From NCBI GenBank assembly GCA_032622095.1, contig CP136064.1, forward strand, positions 212,798,205 through 212,862,204: a stretch of 64,000 nt of DNA, given 5' to 3'. A program made the position numbers and the translations under genes. Position 1 is the stretch's first letter; the number at the start of each line of letters is the position of its first letter. The notes under the pieces are model-generated. The model was not told where the DNA came from. It saw only the letters and a program-made list of their open reading frames with translations, and did not search any database. Below are positions 22,317 to 32,644 of this stretch, in pieces. The stretch is from Siphonodentalium dalli. Taxonomy: Eukaryota > Mollusca > Scaphopoda > Gadilida > Siphonodentaliidae.

Positions 22317-22790
22317 TAGAATAATAATAATAATAATAATAATATTTATATAGCGCCTATCCCCCGCAAGGGGCCCTAAGCGCTATACACATTATATAAA
22401 TACACAAGAAATGCACATGGAAAATAATCAATAGATATGTGGAATTATATATAATCAGATTTTGTTAGTTTTCTTTGTGTCGGGGTAGCGTCGTCGGAAT
22501 ATGTGAGTTTTTAAAGCAGATCGAAAATCGGTTAGCAAGCAAGATTGTCGCATTTCATTTGGTAGAGAGTTCCAAATGTCGGGACAGGCTACAGAGAAAG
22601 CTCTGTCGCCGACGGTCAAAAGATTTGCACCTTGAGGGCAGAGAAGGGACGATTCACCAGAACGAAGTGTTCTCCGGGGAGTGTATGGATATATCAGACT
22701 GTTAATATATTCGGGAAGGGATTCAGAGACAAACATCCAACGGAAACCAAATGTTGCTATTTTGAATTGTAACCGATCTTTGATAGGTAT
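22317..22790 (-). mobile_element. 5'-truncated non-LTR retrotransposon (CR1/L2-like)
   Basis: On the - strand the insert runs from the end of an ORF2 to a short 3' tail (tagcgctt... gggccccttgcgggggat) ending in a TAT/ATT microsatellite, the usual end of CR1/L2-clade elements in invertebrates. Only the last part of the coding region remains. The insertion point is inside a family A MITE, which dates it as the younger of the two. Confidence 0.8.
22455..22783 (-). pseudogene. Reverse transcriptase ORF2 C-terminus, truncated
   Basis: The frame reads IKDRLQFKIATFGFRW, then LPEYINSLIYPYTPRRTLRS and GDRAFSVACPDIWNSLPNEM, ending in a KTHIFRRRY tail and a stop. This is the typical thumb/C-terminal tail of CR1/L2-type reverse transcriptase proteins (family pattern: ER+..K......LP.YL..L...Y.P.R.LRS ... 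GdRaFs.aaP.lWN.LP). The polymerase and endonuclease domains are absent because of 5' truncation. It is a dead copy. Confidence 0.82.
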
Positions 22791-23133
22791 AGAAATGCAG
22801 AAGGATCCCTTTTCATTAGTGGGAAATGTTCAGATAATAAGTTCAACAAAAATGACATATGGTCGTTTGTTGAACTTACTAACTCAACATTTCCCACCAA
22901 AGAATATGAATCCTTCTGAACTTGTATTAGCTTTTTGTTTGTCTGTTGCCTGCTGTTATAACATGAACATCCCTCCAAATAAATAATAGACTAATCCAAA
23001 TGTATACTTTTTCAACTGATGAAAGAATCAATTTGGTAGAAAGGGTTAACGTATGCACATGTTTTGCATTGCTGCCTTCAATATTGTGTGTTGTCTCACT
23101 ACTTTACCTCAGACTAACCTCATTTACCAGGTT

Positions 23134-23381
23134 TTAACTCTTTCAGTGCCAGACTTATTTTGTAGGTTTAGTGCTAGGGAATCTTACGTTTTTCATGGGC
23201 ATCAAAATTATTACTATGAATACTTGGTGATAGTTTTGAGTTATAACATGCCCCTAAGGTTTTATCCAGTTTGTTTTTAAATTCGCTATATCATGCTTAA
23301 GCATACCCACAAAAAAAAATCTAAAACAATTTTTTAGGGCCTAGGGCCGATGAGATCGGCCCGTGGCACTGAAAGAGTTAA
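23134..23381. mobile_element. TTAA-flanked MITE
   Basis: TTAA ends with ctctttcagtgccagact and mirrored ggcactgaaagag. It shares its outer ends with 20682-20896, but the interior is different and only partly palindromic. Confidence 0.68.
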
Positions 23382-24107
23382 TGTTATTTCAAGTTTGTGA
23401 ACAATATATTCGTCTTGAGTATGTAAATTTTACTATTTAGAATGATCATGATGCAGGAAACAGTCTAGAGGATTGAAGTTGGAGGAAGTCACTTCTCCCT
23501 ATCAAATTATTAGGGAGAAATGGACTGTCATCAGGGAGAATCTAAAGTTCAATTTACTATCTAACATCATCTGTCTATGATTATAATTAGTATACAACAC
23601 AAGAGCCCAATTATATTACCATTATAATATGTACACCATTATAGTGAGTAAATACACTTTAAATATGTTGTTTTGAAATATGCAAACTCGTATCTGAGAG
23701 AGAAGTCACTTCTCCTTTGGAAAAAAATAAGGAGAAATGGAATATTTTAGGGAGAAAATGTCTCCCAAGTCACCCTCTAGGCTGATCCCTGTCATGCTGT
23801 TTAGTTGTTGAGACAGACTTTGTTATTTATAAATTATTCTGTATTGTGTGTATACATACTGGTAGTGTCCTGTCATTTCCTATTTGCATAATATTCTGAT
23901 GTTTCTATTTTTTGTCTGAAAATCTCAAAAACATTTGCCTAATCAGTTTTTTTGCTTGTTAACAATAAATGTTAGTGTCACTAAGAAAATGTCAACATTG
24001 ATGCCATAGCTGAATGACACGTAAACAATCATCGTGAAGTGACTAAATCAAATATTCATGTATTTTGCCAGTTTGTGGGCAGACTGTCTTCTGACAAATT
24101 AACAATT
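23382..24107. other. Non-coding, short local repeats
   Basis: Two similar blocks, agtcacttctccctatcaaa near 23488 and agtcacttctcctttgg near 23703, each followed by a ggagaaatgga block. Nothing coding was seen. Confidence 0.45.
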
Positions 24108-24444
24108 AATCAGCCAGCACACATGATGGAAATTGCAATCAAATTACATGAAAAGGTCTCATGCCCACTAAGCTTGATTCATGTTTAACTGCTCCAGTGA
24201 TCAAATAAACCTTCCATGACTGAATTTTTTTCCCATCGCATTCTCTTGTATATGTGAGGTTCCCTATGGGAGACTTGAAAATATAAGAGAATGCACTGGC
24301 ACATGATATTTAGAGCTGCACCAGCGCAGCTCCCTTCATGAAAGCGTTAATAATCAGCCAGCACACATGGTGGAAATTGCATAAGATTACATAAGGAGGT
24401 CTCATGCCCACCGAGCTTGTTTCATGTATAAATCCTCCAGTGAA
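24108..24444 (+). repeat. Direct duplication of about 95 bp around a degraded family B MITE
   Basis: Blocks at 24108-24201 and 24349-24444 both read aatcagccagcacacatg, ggaaattgca, ggtctcatgcccac and ctccagtga. Between them lies a decayed family B MITE (24206-24350) whose right TTAA is still present. Confidence 0.7.
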
Positions 24445-25505
24445 TATTAACGAGTTGCAGACCTGCAGTTACAAAAACACTTTGTAATGCACAAATATCA
24501 TTTTATCATCATTTTTCATTGTTTTACTGAAATAATTGTTAAAAACCATGTCTGGAATGACATCTAACTATACCTATATGCACACCAAATAATTCCATGT
24601 CAGTGAAAATTTCACAAGATAAAATGTAGAAACTATATGGAATAATAAATGGATGAAAAATTGGATATCAATCGAGATGGTGTCTTTTGGGTGGCGCTTC
24701 TTGTTCAAAGCGTGATATTTTATACAGTAGTATTTTAAAGTTGGTGTGTATCTTCTCGGCCACAATTACAACAGCAACATAAATTTTGTTAAACCCAATT
24801 TTCAGACTACAAATAGCATTTTTTGTGAGTAACATATATAAAACTGATGATTGTGTATATTATTTGTTTTTAAAAAGTTTTTTTTTTAAACCAGCCCCTT
24901 TGTTCTACCTTGCCTTTCTAACTTTCGAATGGGCACTTTATACCATGCTTTTATCATGCTTTATATCACAAGTCAACATTCGTAATTTAGAACATTCATG
25001 TCTCCCAATTTATGCACACTGAGCGCCCACAGAGACCTCTAAACAGAGAAATAGTTCTCTTCTATACACCGCTCACAAAAACAAACATTTGCATAGTGCT
25101 TATGAATCTCAGGTAATTAATTTCCTTGTCTTACCAGGGGGGTATATATCACATTGCCAGCATGCGAGGCTACAGTAATAAAGTTACTATCCTTCTGGAC
25201 ACATCGATATGAATGTATTCTTCGCGGCAAAGATATCATTACATGCATACGTGCCCAAAATACAGATAATTTGCGTCAACAGTATATATAATATGTATAT
25301 ATACTACGCAAAACACCTGCGCAAAACAGATATTTTGTTATAGGTTTGCGTACGTCATTGTTTGTCAAGGGTGGGGTTTGATGTCAGCCAAGGACTTTAT
25401 ATGCAGAAAAATGTTTGTATTCTTCTCATTTATCGAGTTTTATCAGAATTTTTAATCAGTATAAAAGTAATGTCTCCTTGTATATTATAAAACTATTTAA
25501 GTTGG
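24445..25505. other. Non-coding stretch
   Basis: AT-rich; no exon or clear repeat recognised. Confidence 0.45.
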
Positions 25506-25598
25506 TTAATGGACTCATGCCTGGACATTCAAAACTAAATGGTCTCGCCTTTGGGCTCAACCATCTAGTTTCCGAATGTCCAGTAGCTCGTCCGTTAA
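25506..25598. repeat. Short TTAA hairpin
   Basis: TTAA at both ends; arms tggactcatgcctggacatt and a mirrored aatgtccagtagctcgtcc of about 36 bp. A minimal piggyBac-like MITE is possible. Confidence 0.55.
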
Positions 25599-26021
25599 CC
25601 CTGACTTAATAAACTGGTTAATTTCTGATACAGCCCAGTGAAATTTGCAGTGACATCTGTCAGTTTAAATGAAATATGCCTTGATTTTGGGTGGTAACAA
25701 GTTAGAGTTCTCCCTCTTGGTACCCTTCAAATGTTTCCACGAGATCACCTGCAGGCTGTTCTAAAATATCATTAATACTGTCATGAAAGAATGCATGGAT
25801 TATACCAGAAAACATTGAAATAAAATCAATATTAATTGAAGTTTTTAAGGACATTTTTTTTAGATTTATACAATAGTAATTCACACTACTTTCTTAATTC
25901 ATCACTTCTATTTTTAGAGAAAATAAACCTTATACTTGTTTTATAATTTTTGTCAACAGTTGTTTTATCAGCTCGGTCCATACATGGGTTTACAATAAAT
26001 GTTGAAACCACACCATTAGAC

Positions 26022-27436
26022 GGGGTCGTCTCCGAATACCAGTCGCTATTGTTTTGGAAGGTGTGAACGGAGGTGTGAATAATTGGTTACATCTAACGAG
26101 TACCGCTGTTTGTGATTTGTGGTAATATGTTGGGCTAGTTTTGGTATTCAGGTGAGCTTTATTAACGCTGACGTAACAATTTACTTCAACTTCAGTGTAA
26201 TATTCTCATAATCTATCATAATAATGGCTAATGTTCAGGTAAATGTTTCATTTATCGAGAACAGAAAAGGAGGGAGGAATCTGCTGTTCGATTGTCACAA
26301 ATATCGTATTAAAACTAGAAAGAGTGACAATGTCTACTGGACATGTTGCGTTAGATGGTGTTCAGGTACAGTCAACACCAAGGACGACATAGTGACAAGT
26401 GTAGGAAAGCCGCATAATCACGAAGCAGATCCCGACAAACTCAGCGCAGAAGTCATAATGTCGAAAATGAAGCAGATTGTCAAGTCAGATTCTAGGACTG
26501 TGTACAACATATATAAAGACGAAGTATCTTCTTTGAGAACCGACGCAGTGGTGATTTCCAAAATGCCCACATTCTATAGTGCCCGGTCGGCTTTATACCG
26601 TGCCAGATCAAAGACGCGACCAGCACTACCAAAACGAAGGAACGACATTGACCTCCCCTGAGGAAATGAAGACAATGGCAGGTTTCGCCTTCCTTTTGAC
26701 AAGTGACGGCGAAGAGAAGAAGATAATGATTTTCTCAACCGAGAGTAACCTGAGGTTCTTATCTGAGGCCAGAAGCTACTTTTCCGACGGGACGTTCGAC
26801 AAATGCCCAAAGCTATTCTGCCAAATTTACACAGTCCATGCCTTCGTCGAAAACAAGATGGTCCCCTTGTATACGCCCTCCTGTCAGATAAGAGTGAACT
26901 TACGTAAAGACGTTTCCTATCGCTGCTCGTCGAGAAAGCCCTCTCGTTCGATATTCCTCTTTCGCCAGATGTATGGTTTACAGATTTCGAAACAGCCATC
27001 CAAAATGCCATCCGACACCAGTTTCCAACAACAACTTTGAAAGGATGTATATTCCATTTCACCAAGAGTGTGTGGAGAAAAGAAAACGAGGTTGGATTGA
27101 AAACCGATTATCAACAAGATGGGCCTATCAAATCCTTGATCAGACGGGCCATTGGTCTTCCATTCCTGCCAGTTATCGAAGTTGACAAAATGGAGTTTCT
27201 CGATGCAATGTCATTTTGTATAACTGTTGTATATAATTTCATAAATATAAAATGAGTAAGCTATGTAAATAATGGATATGAATAAAAACCCCAACTTAAC
27301 ATCCAATTGTCCATTCGACAATTATCATAAACTTCCACTTGGGCGAAAGATTGGGCTGGGATAATCCAGATCGAGAAGGACATCCCACTAATTAATTTTC
27401 ACACCTAAAGTTGACTGGCATTCGGAGACTAACCCC
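26022..27436 (+). mobile_element. MULE-type DNA transposon with FLYWCH-type protein
   Basis: A 1,415-bp element with an exact 8-bp duplication cattagac at 26014-26021 and 27437-27444. Its terminal inverted repeats are of about 24 bp (left ggggtcgtctccgaatac, right mirror gtattcggag-like ending aacccc). Inside is a + strand MULE transposase broken by frameshifts. It is unrelated in its ends to the 3805-5294 element, so it represents a second MULE family. Confidence 0.9.
26224..27210 (+). pseudogene. FLYWCH zinc finger + MULE transposase, frameshifted
   Basis: The first frame (26224-26661) starts MANVQVNVSFIENRKGG and carries the FLYWCH pattern: F-x-x-x-x-Y near DCHKYRIKTR, then YWTC, C, and a PHNHEAD histidine pair, a C2H2-like DNA-binding module common at the N-terminus of metazoan MULEs. 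The core follows in a second frame: YFSDGTFDKCPKLF (first catalytic Asp) and YTVHAFVENKMVPL. A third frame gives VWFTDFETAIQNAI (second Asp), then KGCIFHFTKSVWRK. Frame changes near 26658 and 26876, plus an in-frame TAA near 26905, break it. The C-terminal part with the third acidic residue is missing. Once a DNA-cutting transposase, now inactive. Confidence 0.85.
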
Positions 27437-27444
27437 CATTAGAC

Positions 27445-27831
27445 ATGATGTCTATACCTCAAACTTTCCAACATAACACCCCTAAAGTTGGAAAATTTAC
27501 AACCGATGGCCATTTCAGCCTAATATTTTGACTGATGTCAGCTGATGTAGGAAAATATTCAAATTATTGTAAAAAAAAAGGACATAATTCAGACTATATA
27601 TTGTTATGAAACACATACTATCAGAACCGTTTCAACCTGTTTTCACTCTGAAATATCCAATGAAATTTCTAATGGTTGAAAATTTTGACCAAGTTTGAGG
27701 GGTTTACACGCCAAATCCCTGTCACCACATCCATGACCATCTGGCACTATGCCAACAGTGGTTTGCTGATAACATTTAGTTAACATGGGGATGATTCCAT
27801 CAGATAACAACCTTAATATAGGCTGTTTGTC
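27445..27831. other. Non-coding stretch
   Basis: No exon or repeat recognised between the MULE and the next family A MITE pair. Confidence 0.45.
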
Positions 27832-28332
27832 AACCCTTTCTGAACTAAATTCTCATTCAAAAGTAGTTCCTTTTGGAACTGTTCATATAATAAGTTCAAC
27901 AAACAACAATAGATCTTATTAGTTTTACTTATTATCTGAACATTTCCCACCAATTAATAGAAATTCATCAGCATTTGTATTATGTTTTCCTCTGTCTGTT
28001 GTCTGCTTTTATTGTCTGAGCAACCCTCCAAATGATTAATAGACCATTCCAATGTATACTTTTATAAGTGAATGGGAGAACCCATCCCTTTCTATTCTAA
28101 ATGGATGCTCCCACTCAGTCATAACAATATACATTGGAAGAGTCTATTATTCATCTGGATGGATAATCAGGAAATATGAGCAGACGACATACAATAGAAA
28201 GTGCAGAAAGAATCCTATTCATTCGTGGGAAATGATCAGATAATAAAAGTTCAACAAACGGTCGTTTCTTGAACTAATTATCTGATCATTTCCTAAGTAA
28301 CTACACGTCAAGGAGTATTTAGTATTGGATAG
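27832..28332. repeat. MITE family A, two copies in inverted tandem
   Basis: The first copy (27832-about 28085) begins aaccctttctgaactaaat and has the usual hairpin core. The second (about 28085-28332), opposite in orientation, begins ccctttctattctaaat and ends gagtatttagtattggatag. Its central hairpin is ggaaatgatcagataataa / attatctgatcatttcc. Confidence 0.68.
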
Positions 28333-28413
28333 ATCATCTCAACAAGTGTCTTCATAATTACGAAGGGTGGCGTGCATCTTGTTTTGTATGGGAATCCAAA
28401 TTGACATTTAACA

Positions 28414-28545
28414 AATAATTGAGCTTAAGCGCAATAAGGAATCTATAATTGTGCTTAAGCGCAATAAGAATATTCCTTATTGCACTCAAGCGTAATTAGA
28501 GATTCGCGCAATTAGTTATTCATTATTGGGCTTAAGTGATTTTTG
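28414..28545. repeat. Cluster of short gcttaagcgcaataag repeats
   Basis: Two direct copies of gcttaagcgcaataag and two inverted or degraded copies (ttattgcactcaagcg, ttgggcttaag). Possibly a decayed MITE; no coding. Confidence 0.5.
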
Positions 28546-29066
28546 CTTCATGTGATTTATCAAAATTGGCAATGACCGTGTGTAATTCAGACAAAAAACA
28601 CACTTTGATTGCTATTTCTACTCACAAGCAGGGGTCATTTCACAAGGCAACAAAGGAGTTCTCGCCCAGGTCCTCCAGAAGTCACCCTATTGTACCTCTG
28701 ATGAGAAGTTTGAGTCGCCTTGTAATTTTAGGATCTGCCCAAACTCAAGTGTTTGTATAGGCGTATGGCCCAACAATGATGAGCCCGAGGTTATTAGTTT
28801 CACATGTTGTTAAAGTAACTGTGAAGTAAGAATAGCTGTTTGGTAACTAAGAGGTTTGGAAAGAAGAACGCGTAATGTTTTGGGCGCATTTGGAGTCGCG
28901 CAGGATTCAATATAAAGAAAGTGTTCCTGTTAACTTTTGCCAAGGGTGTTATGTGATATTTTGGGCTGGTTTTGTTACGATACACTTTTCGATTTAAATA
29001 CATTTACAAAAGCGGCTTTTTCGCTAAATGTATATAAATATAAGGATTAACTGTTTACTGTTTTTA

Positions 29067-30660
29067 GCTCACCTGAGACGAAGTCTCCGGTGGAGCTATA
29101 GTCATCACTTGTCGTCCGTCCATCCATCCGTCAACAATTCTTTGAACATCTTCTTCTCTGGAACCGTAAGACCGAATTGGTTCATATTTGTTGTGGATGT
29201 TCCCTAGGTGACTCAAATGAGGTCACTGGGTCAAATAGTTGTGAAACGAGGGCCATAACTCTATTCATCCATAGTAATTCTTACAACGACTTCTTGTCCA
29301 GAACCATTGGGCCGATTTAGCTAATATTTGGTATGGAGGCTCCTTGGGTGATTGGTGTTCAGATTTGTTCAAATGAGGTCACCCGGTCAATTAGTTGAGA
29401 AACCAGGGTCATAACTCATAGTAATTCTTAGAATGACTTCTTCTAAAAAAATATTGGGACGATTTAGCTTATATTTGGTACGGAGGGACCTTGGGTGACT
29501 GGGGTTCAGATTTGTTCAAATGGGGTCACTGGGTCAAATAGGGGCAGAGCCAGGGACATAACTCTAAAAAAATTACATTTTTGCATTTTGACCTTTGATT
29601 TTTTCTAGACACATCACAGCTACCCCACCCCACCCTCCCTCACCTACCTCCTGTCCCTGCCACACTATGCTGTACAATACCATATTATCTCTGCCTAGTT
29701 CACCCCATTAAAATCCTTGTTTTGAGCACAGCTGTAGGAGTAATGCAAAGCTGTTTGTGCAGTCGTTAAAACCTAATTATCTAAATGTCAACACCTCTCC
29801 TCAAGACATACTGCTGGATGATAGTGGTTTCATGAATGGAATTTAATCCCAGAGAATGCACTGGCTTTCAAGGTCATGGGAATTTTGTTAAGCTAATGTA
29901 GTCAGGCATTCAAATAAATCATGTATGTCATATTCTCCCAGGGATGTCCCCACAGTGTTGGGGGGGGGGGGTGATTGACAGATTTGTTCAATGAAATGTA
30001 ATTTTGAAGCTCACCTGAGACGAAGCTATAGTCATCACTTCTCATCTGTAACCTGTTCATCTGTCTGTCCGTCCATCCATCTGTCAACAATTCTTTGAAC
30101 ATCTTCTCTAGATCATAAGACTGAATGGGTTCATATTTGATGTGGATGTTCCCTAGGTGACTCACATTCAGATTTGTTCAAATGAGGTCACTCTGTCAAA
30201 TGGTTGTGAAGCCAGGGCCATAACTCTTGCCCTCCATAGTAATTCTTAAAAACGACTTCTCATGTACCATCAGGTTGAATGGGTTCATATTTGGTCTGAA
30301 GGGTCCTTTGGTGACTAGTTCAGATTTGTTCAAATGGGGTCACCTGGTCAAATAGGGGCCAAGCAAAGGACAGTTTTCCTCTTAATATGCTTCCTTCACA
30401 CGGACCATCAGGTTTATTTTACTGATATTTAGTATGAAGGGTTCTTTAGTGTCTGGGATTCAAATTTATTCAGATGGGGTCACCAGGTTAAATAGGGTGG
30501 GACCAGGGACATAACTGTATGTCTCTATAGTACCGGTAATACTTAAAATGTGTTCTCAAGAGAGGTTGGACTATTTAGCTTACATATAGTATGGAGGATC
30601 CTTTAGTGACTGAGATTCAGATTTGTTAACATGAGGTCAACCCGTTAAGAAATGACGGGC
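29067..30660 (+). repeat. Dispersed 'cacctgagacgaag' repeat, two blocks of about 110-bp units
   Basis: Each block starts gctcacctgagacgaag (29067 and about 30010) and continues as tandem degenerate units containing ttggttcatatttg/atttagctaatatttgg, ggtgactggggttcagattt and ggtcactgggtcaaata, followed by cataactc. I remember similar sequence as very common in mollusc genomes. The apparent open frames within it are not genes. Confidence 0.7.
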
Positions 30661-31065
30661 TATGGGGACTTAAGACTTTTGTGTCTAATAAAATCATTAA
30701 AATACAAAATTCATTAAAATATCTATCTTGGAACTACCTGACTGATTAATCTGACATACATATAGTGTTTTTGGGTCCATGGATAATTGGGCTTTAAACA
30801 TGTCTAAATGGTTTTATAAAAAGGCGTTTGTGAGATTGGAAATTTCCAACAATTGAGAAAGTTTGAGATGTCGGTTGTGAAATTCCAACCTAAGACTTGG
30901 GAGTCTGGAGCCCGGTCGGGAGGGGACATGTTGAGCTGGAGGAGGAGGAGGGGAGGGGGGGGGGGGGTGATCAGTAGTGTACAGTTGATAATTTAAAGGT
31001 AGATATTCACTGATCTACATACATGAAGCCTCTCTAGCCACATATCCTGTTTAGATCTAATTCTT

Positions 31066-31465
31066 TTAACCCTTTACCCAACAGGAGGGCCCTGTGCCAA
31101 TGCATTCTCTTATATATGCGAGTCGACCATAGGTCGCCTCGCATATATAAGAGAATGCATTGGCTTAACACATTAAAAATTATAAAATTGTTAAAGAATG
31201 TAAGAAAAAATGTTAAAAAGTGTTAAAAAAGATTTGTTTTTAGGCCAATGCATTCTCTTATATATGCGAGGCGACCTATGGTCGACTCGCATATATAAGA
31301 GAATGCATTGGCACAGGGCATAACTATAACCATCACAATGTGGTCAATGAGCCGGTTCCAATGATATCCATATGTGTATGGTTCTATTCAGACAGACCGA
31401 AGATATTTTAGGCTGTTGAAGCTTTATTTGGCCGGTTTTGGCCGGTTTGTTGGGTAAAGGGTTAA
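31066..31465. mobile_element. TTAA-flanked MITE, family B2 copy 2
   Basis: Almost identical to 15032-15495 but with a shorter spacer between its two hairpins. TTAA ends; termini ccctttacccaacagg / mirrored tgttgggtaaaggg. The close identity suggests recent activity. Confidence 0.85.
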
Positions 31466-31562
31466 AGTGATTATGAAAAGTTCTGACTGTTGTGGTCTCC
31501 CGAGTCCCAGTCTTATCAGTCTTTGCAGTCTGGTGAGCGACTCCACAGTCTTTGACTGTCTT

Positions 31563-31668
31563 GTTATGGAGATGTAACCGTGAGGTAAGTGGTCATAACT
31601 TGTATGTAAAACCCTTTGGGTTTTACACAAGTTATGACCACTTACCTCACGGTTACATCTCCATAAAA
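31563..31668. repeat. Near-perfect hairpin with 48-bp arms
   Basis: The left arm tatggagatgtaaccgtgag runs to aaccc and is mirrored immediately by gggtt through ctcacggttacatctccata, with only a few bases between arms. No coding; no TTAA. Confidence 0.75.
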
Positions 31669-32462
31669 ACAGTCCACATGACAGTTAATCCTTATGTAAA
31701 GGCCTTCAAAGGAGTTCATGCAAAATAACATAAAAGTCTGTAAAAACAGCTGTCATCAACCATCAACACATACATGAAAAATAGATTGACTGTGTTCTTA
31801 TTTTCATTATTAATAACTCACCAATAATGAGATTTTGCATGTCAAAATCATTGTTATTTAAACACTAGTGTTACAGTGCAATTGCCGATAAAAGTCAAAT
31901 AAGTCCAATAAAATTTAAGTTTAATCAAAATGACGCTAAACATGGGAAAAGGTCAAAGCATTGAAAAATATTCTGAAAATCATATTCAGACTAAAATATT
32001 TTAACTTACTACGTTTAGCGATGTTCGTTGACAAATCACTTTCTCTGTTTTGTTTACATAACAATGGTTTCAACAAATAAAATTTTGTTACTGATGAATT
32101 AATAATGAATATAAGAACAAAGTTTATCTATTTCTCCATCTTCTTCTTGGTGGTGATATTTTTATGGACTTTAATATTGTTTGCACATTTACCCACTGCG
32201 AGTGCCTTGGTCCCTTTAATATTGGGGTTAAGCAGAATAAATGTTAATAGGAAAATAGTCATGTAACAAATTATTTTACCCCCCCACAAAATTATAACAT
32301 TTCATCATTTCACAGATCAGTCTTATTCATTAATTTTGTTTTCGCTGCATGGTAACTATGTATGCTGTTCACAAATGACTTCTTGATGTGGGTCGACAGT
32401 TAGACTCACCCAATTGACCAGTGGGAAAGTGAATCTAAGATATACATGTATTTGTCTAAATT
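31669..32462. other. Intergenic flank downstream of MALSU1
   Basis: AT-rich; nothing recognised. Transcription of the MALSU1-like gene (- strand) should end just inside this stretch. Confidence 0.45.
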
Positions 32463-32644
32463 TTATTTATTGCTTTCATTATTTTCAATTTCAAATTCTT
32501 CTAAAAATGAATCCGGAAATAACGAAGCATAGGGATCATCCACCTTCTGAGAATTGTCATCGAATTCCGGTCCAACTGACCACAAAGACTCCAGGTCATA
32601 CAGCTTCCTTGTTTCTCGCTCGAAGATGTGCAATGCAATATTAC
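32463..32644 (-). CDS. MALSU1: MALSU1-like gene exon 4 and stop
   Basis: Acceptor cttctctgcag. Encodes GNIALHIFERETRKLYDLES, LWSVGPEFDDN and an acidic tail ending FEIENNESNK with TAA. An AATAAA overlaps the stop region (gcaataaataaaa), a candidate poly(A) signal. It lies 11 kb from exon 3. Confidence 0.92.

Larger units (their letters stand above)
22192..23049. mobile_element. MITE family A, copy 4, split by a retrotransposon
   Basis: The left part (taccctttctatactaaatg) and right part (core hairpin at 22828-22895, end gtagaaaggg-TTAA at 23049) belong to one element, separated by a - strand non-LTR retrotransposon fragment. The right TTAA is intact. Confidence 0.75.

Noticed and set aside
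22475-22705. A + strand frame over the retrotransposon tail
   Set aside because: Antisense shadow of the - strand ORF2 C-terminus.
26574-27117. Long - strand frames over the second MULE
   Set aside because: They are antisense shadows of the + strand transposase.
29067-30660. Tandem units as a possible CRISPR or ncRNA array
   Set aside because: The units are degenerate and without unique spacers of constant length; this is a dispersed eukaryotic repeat.
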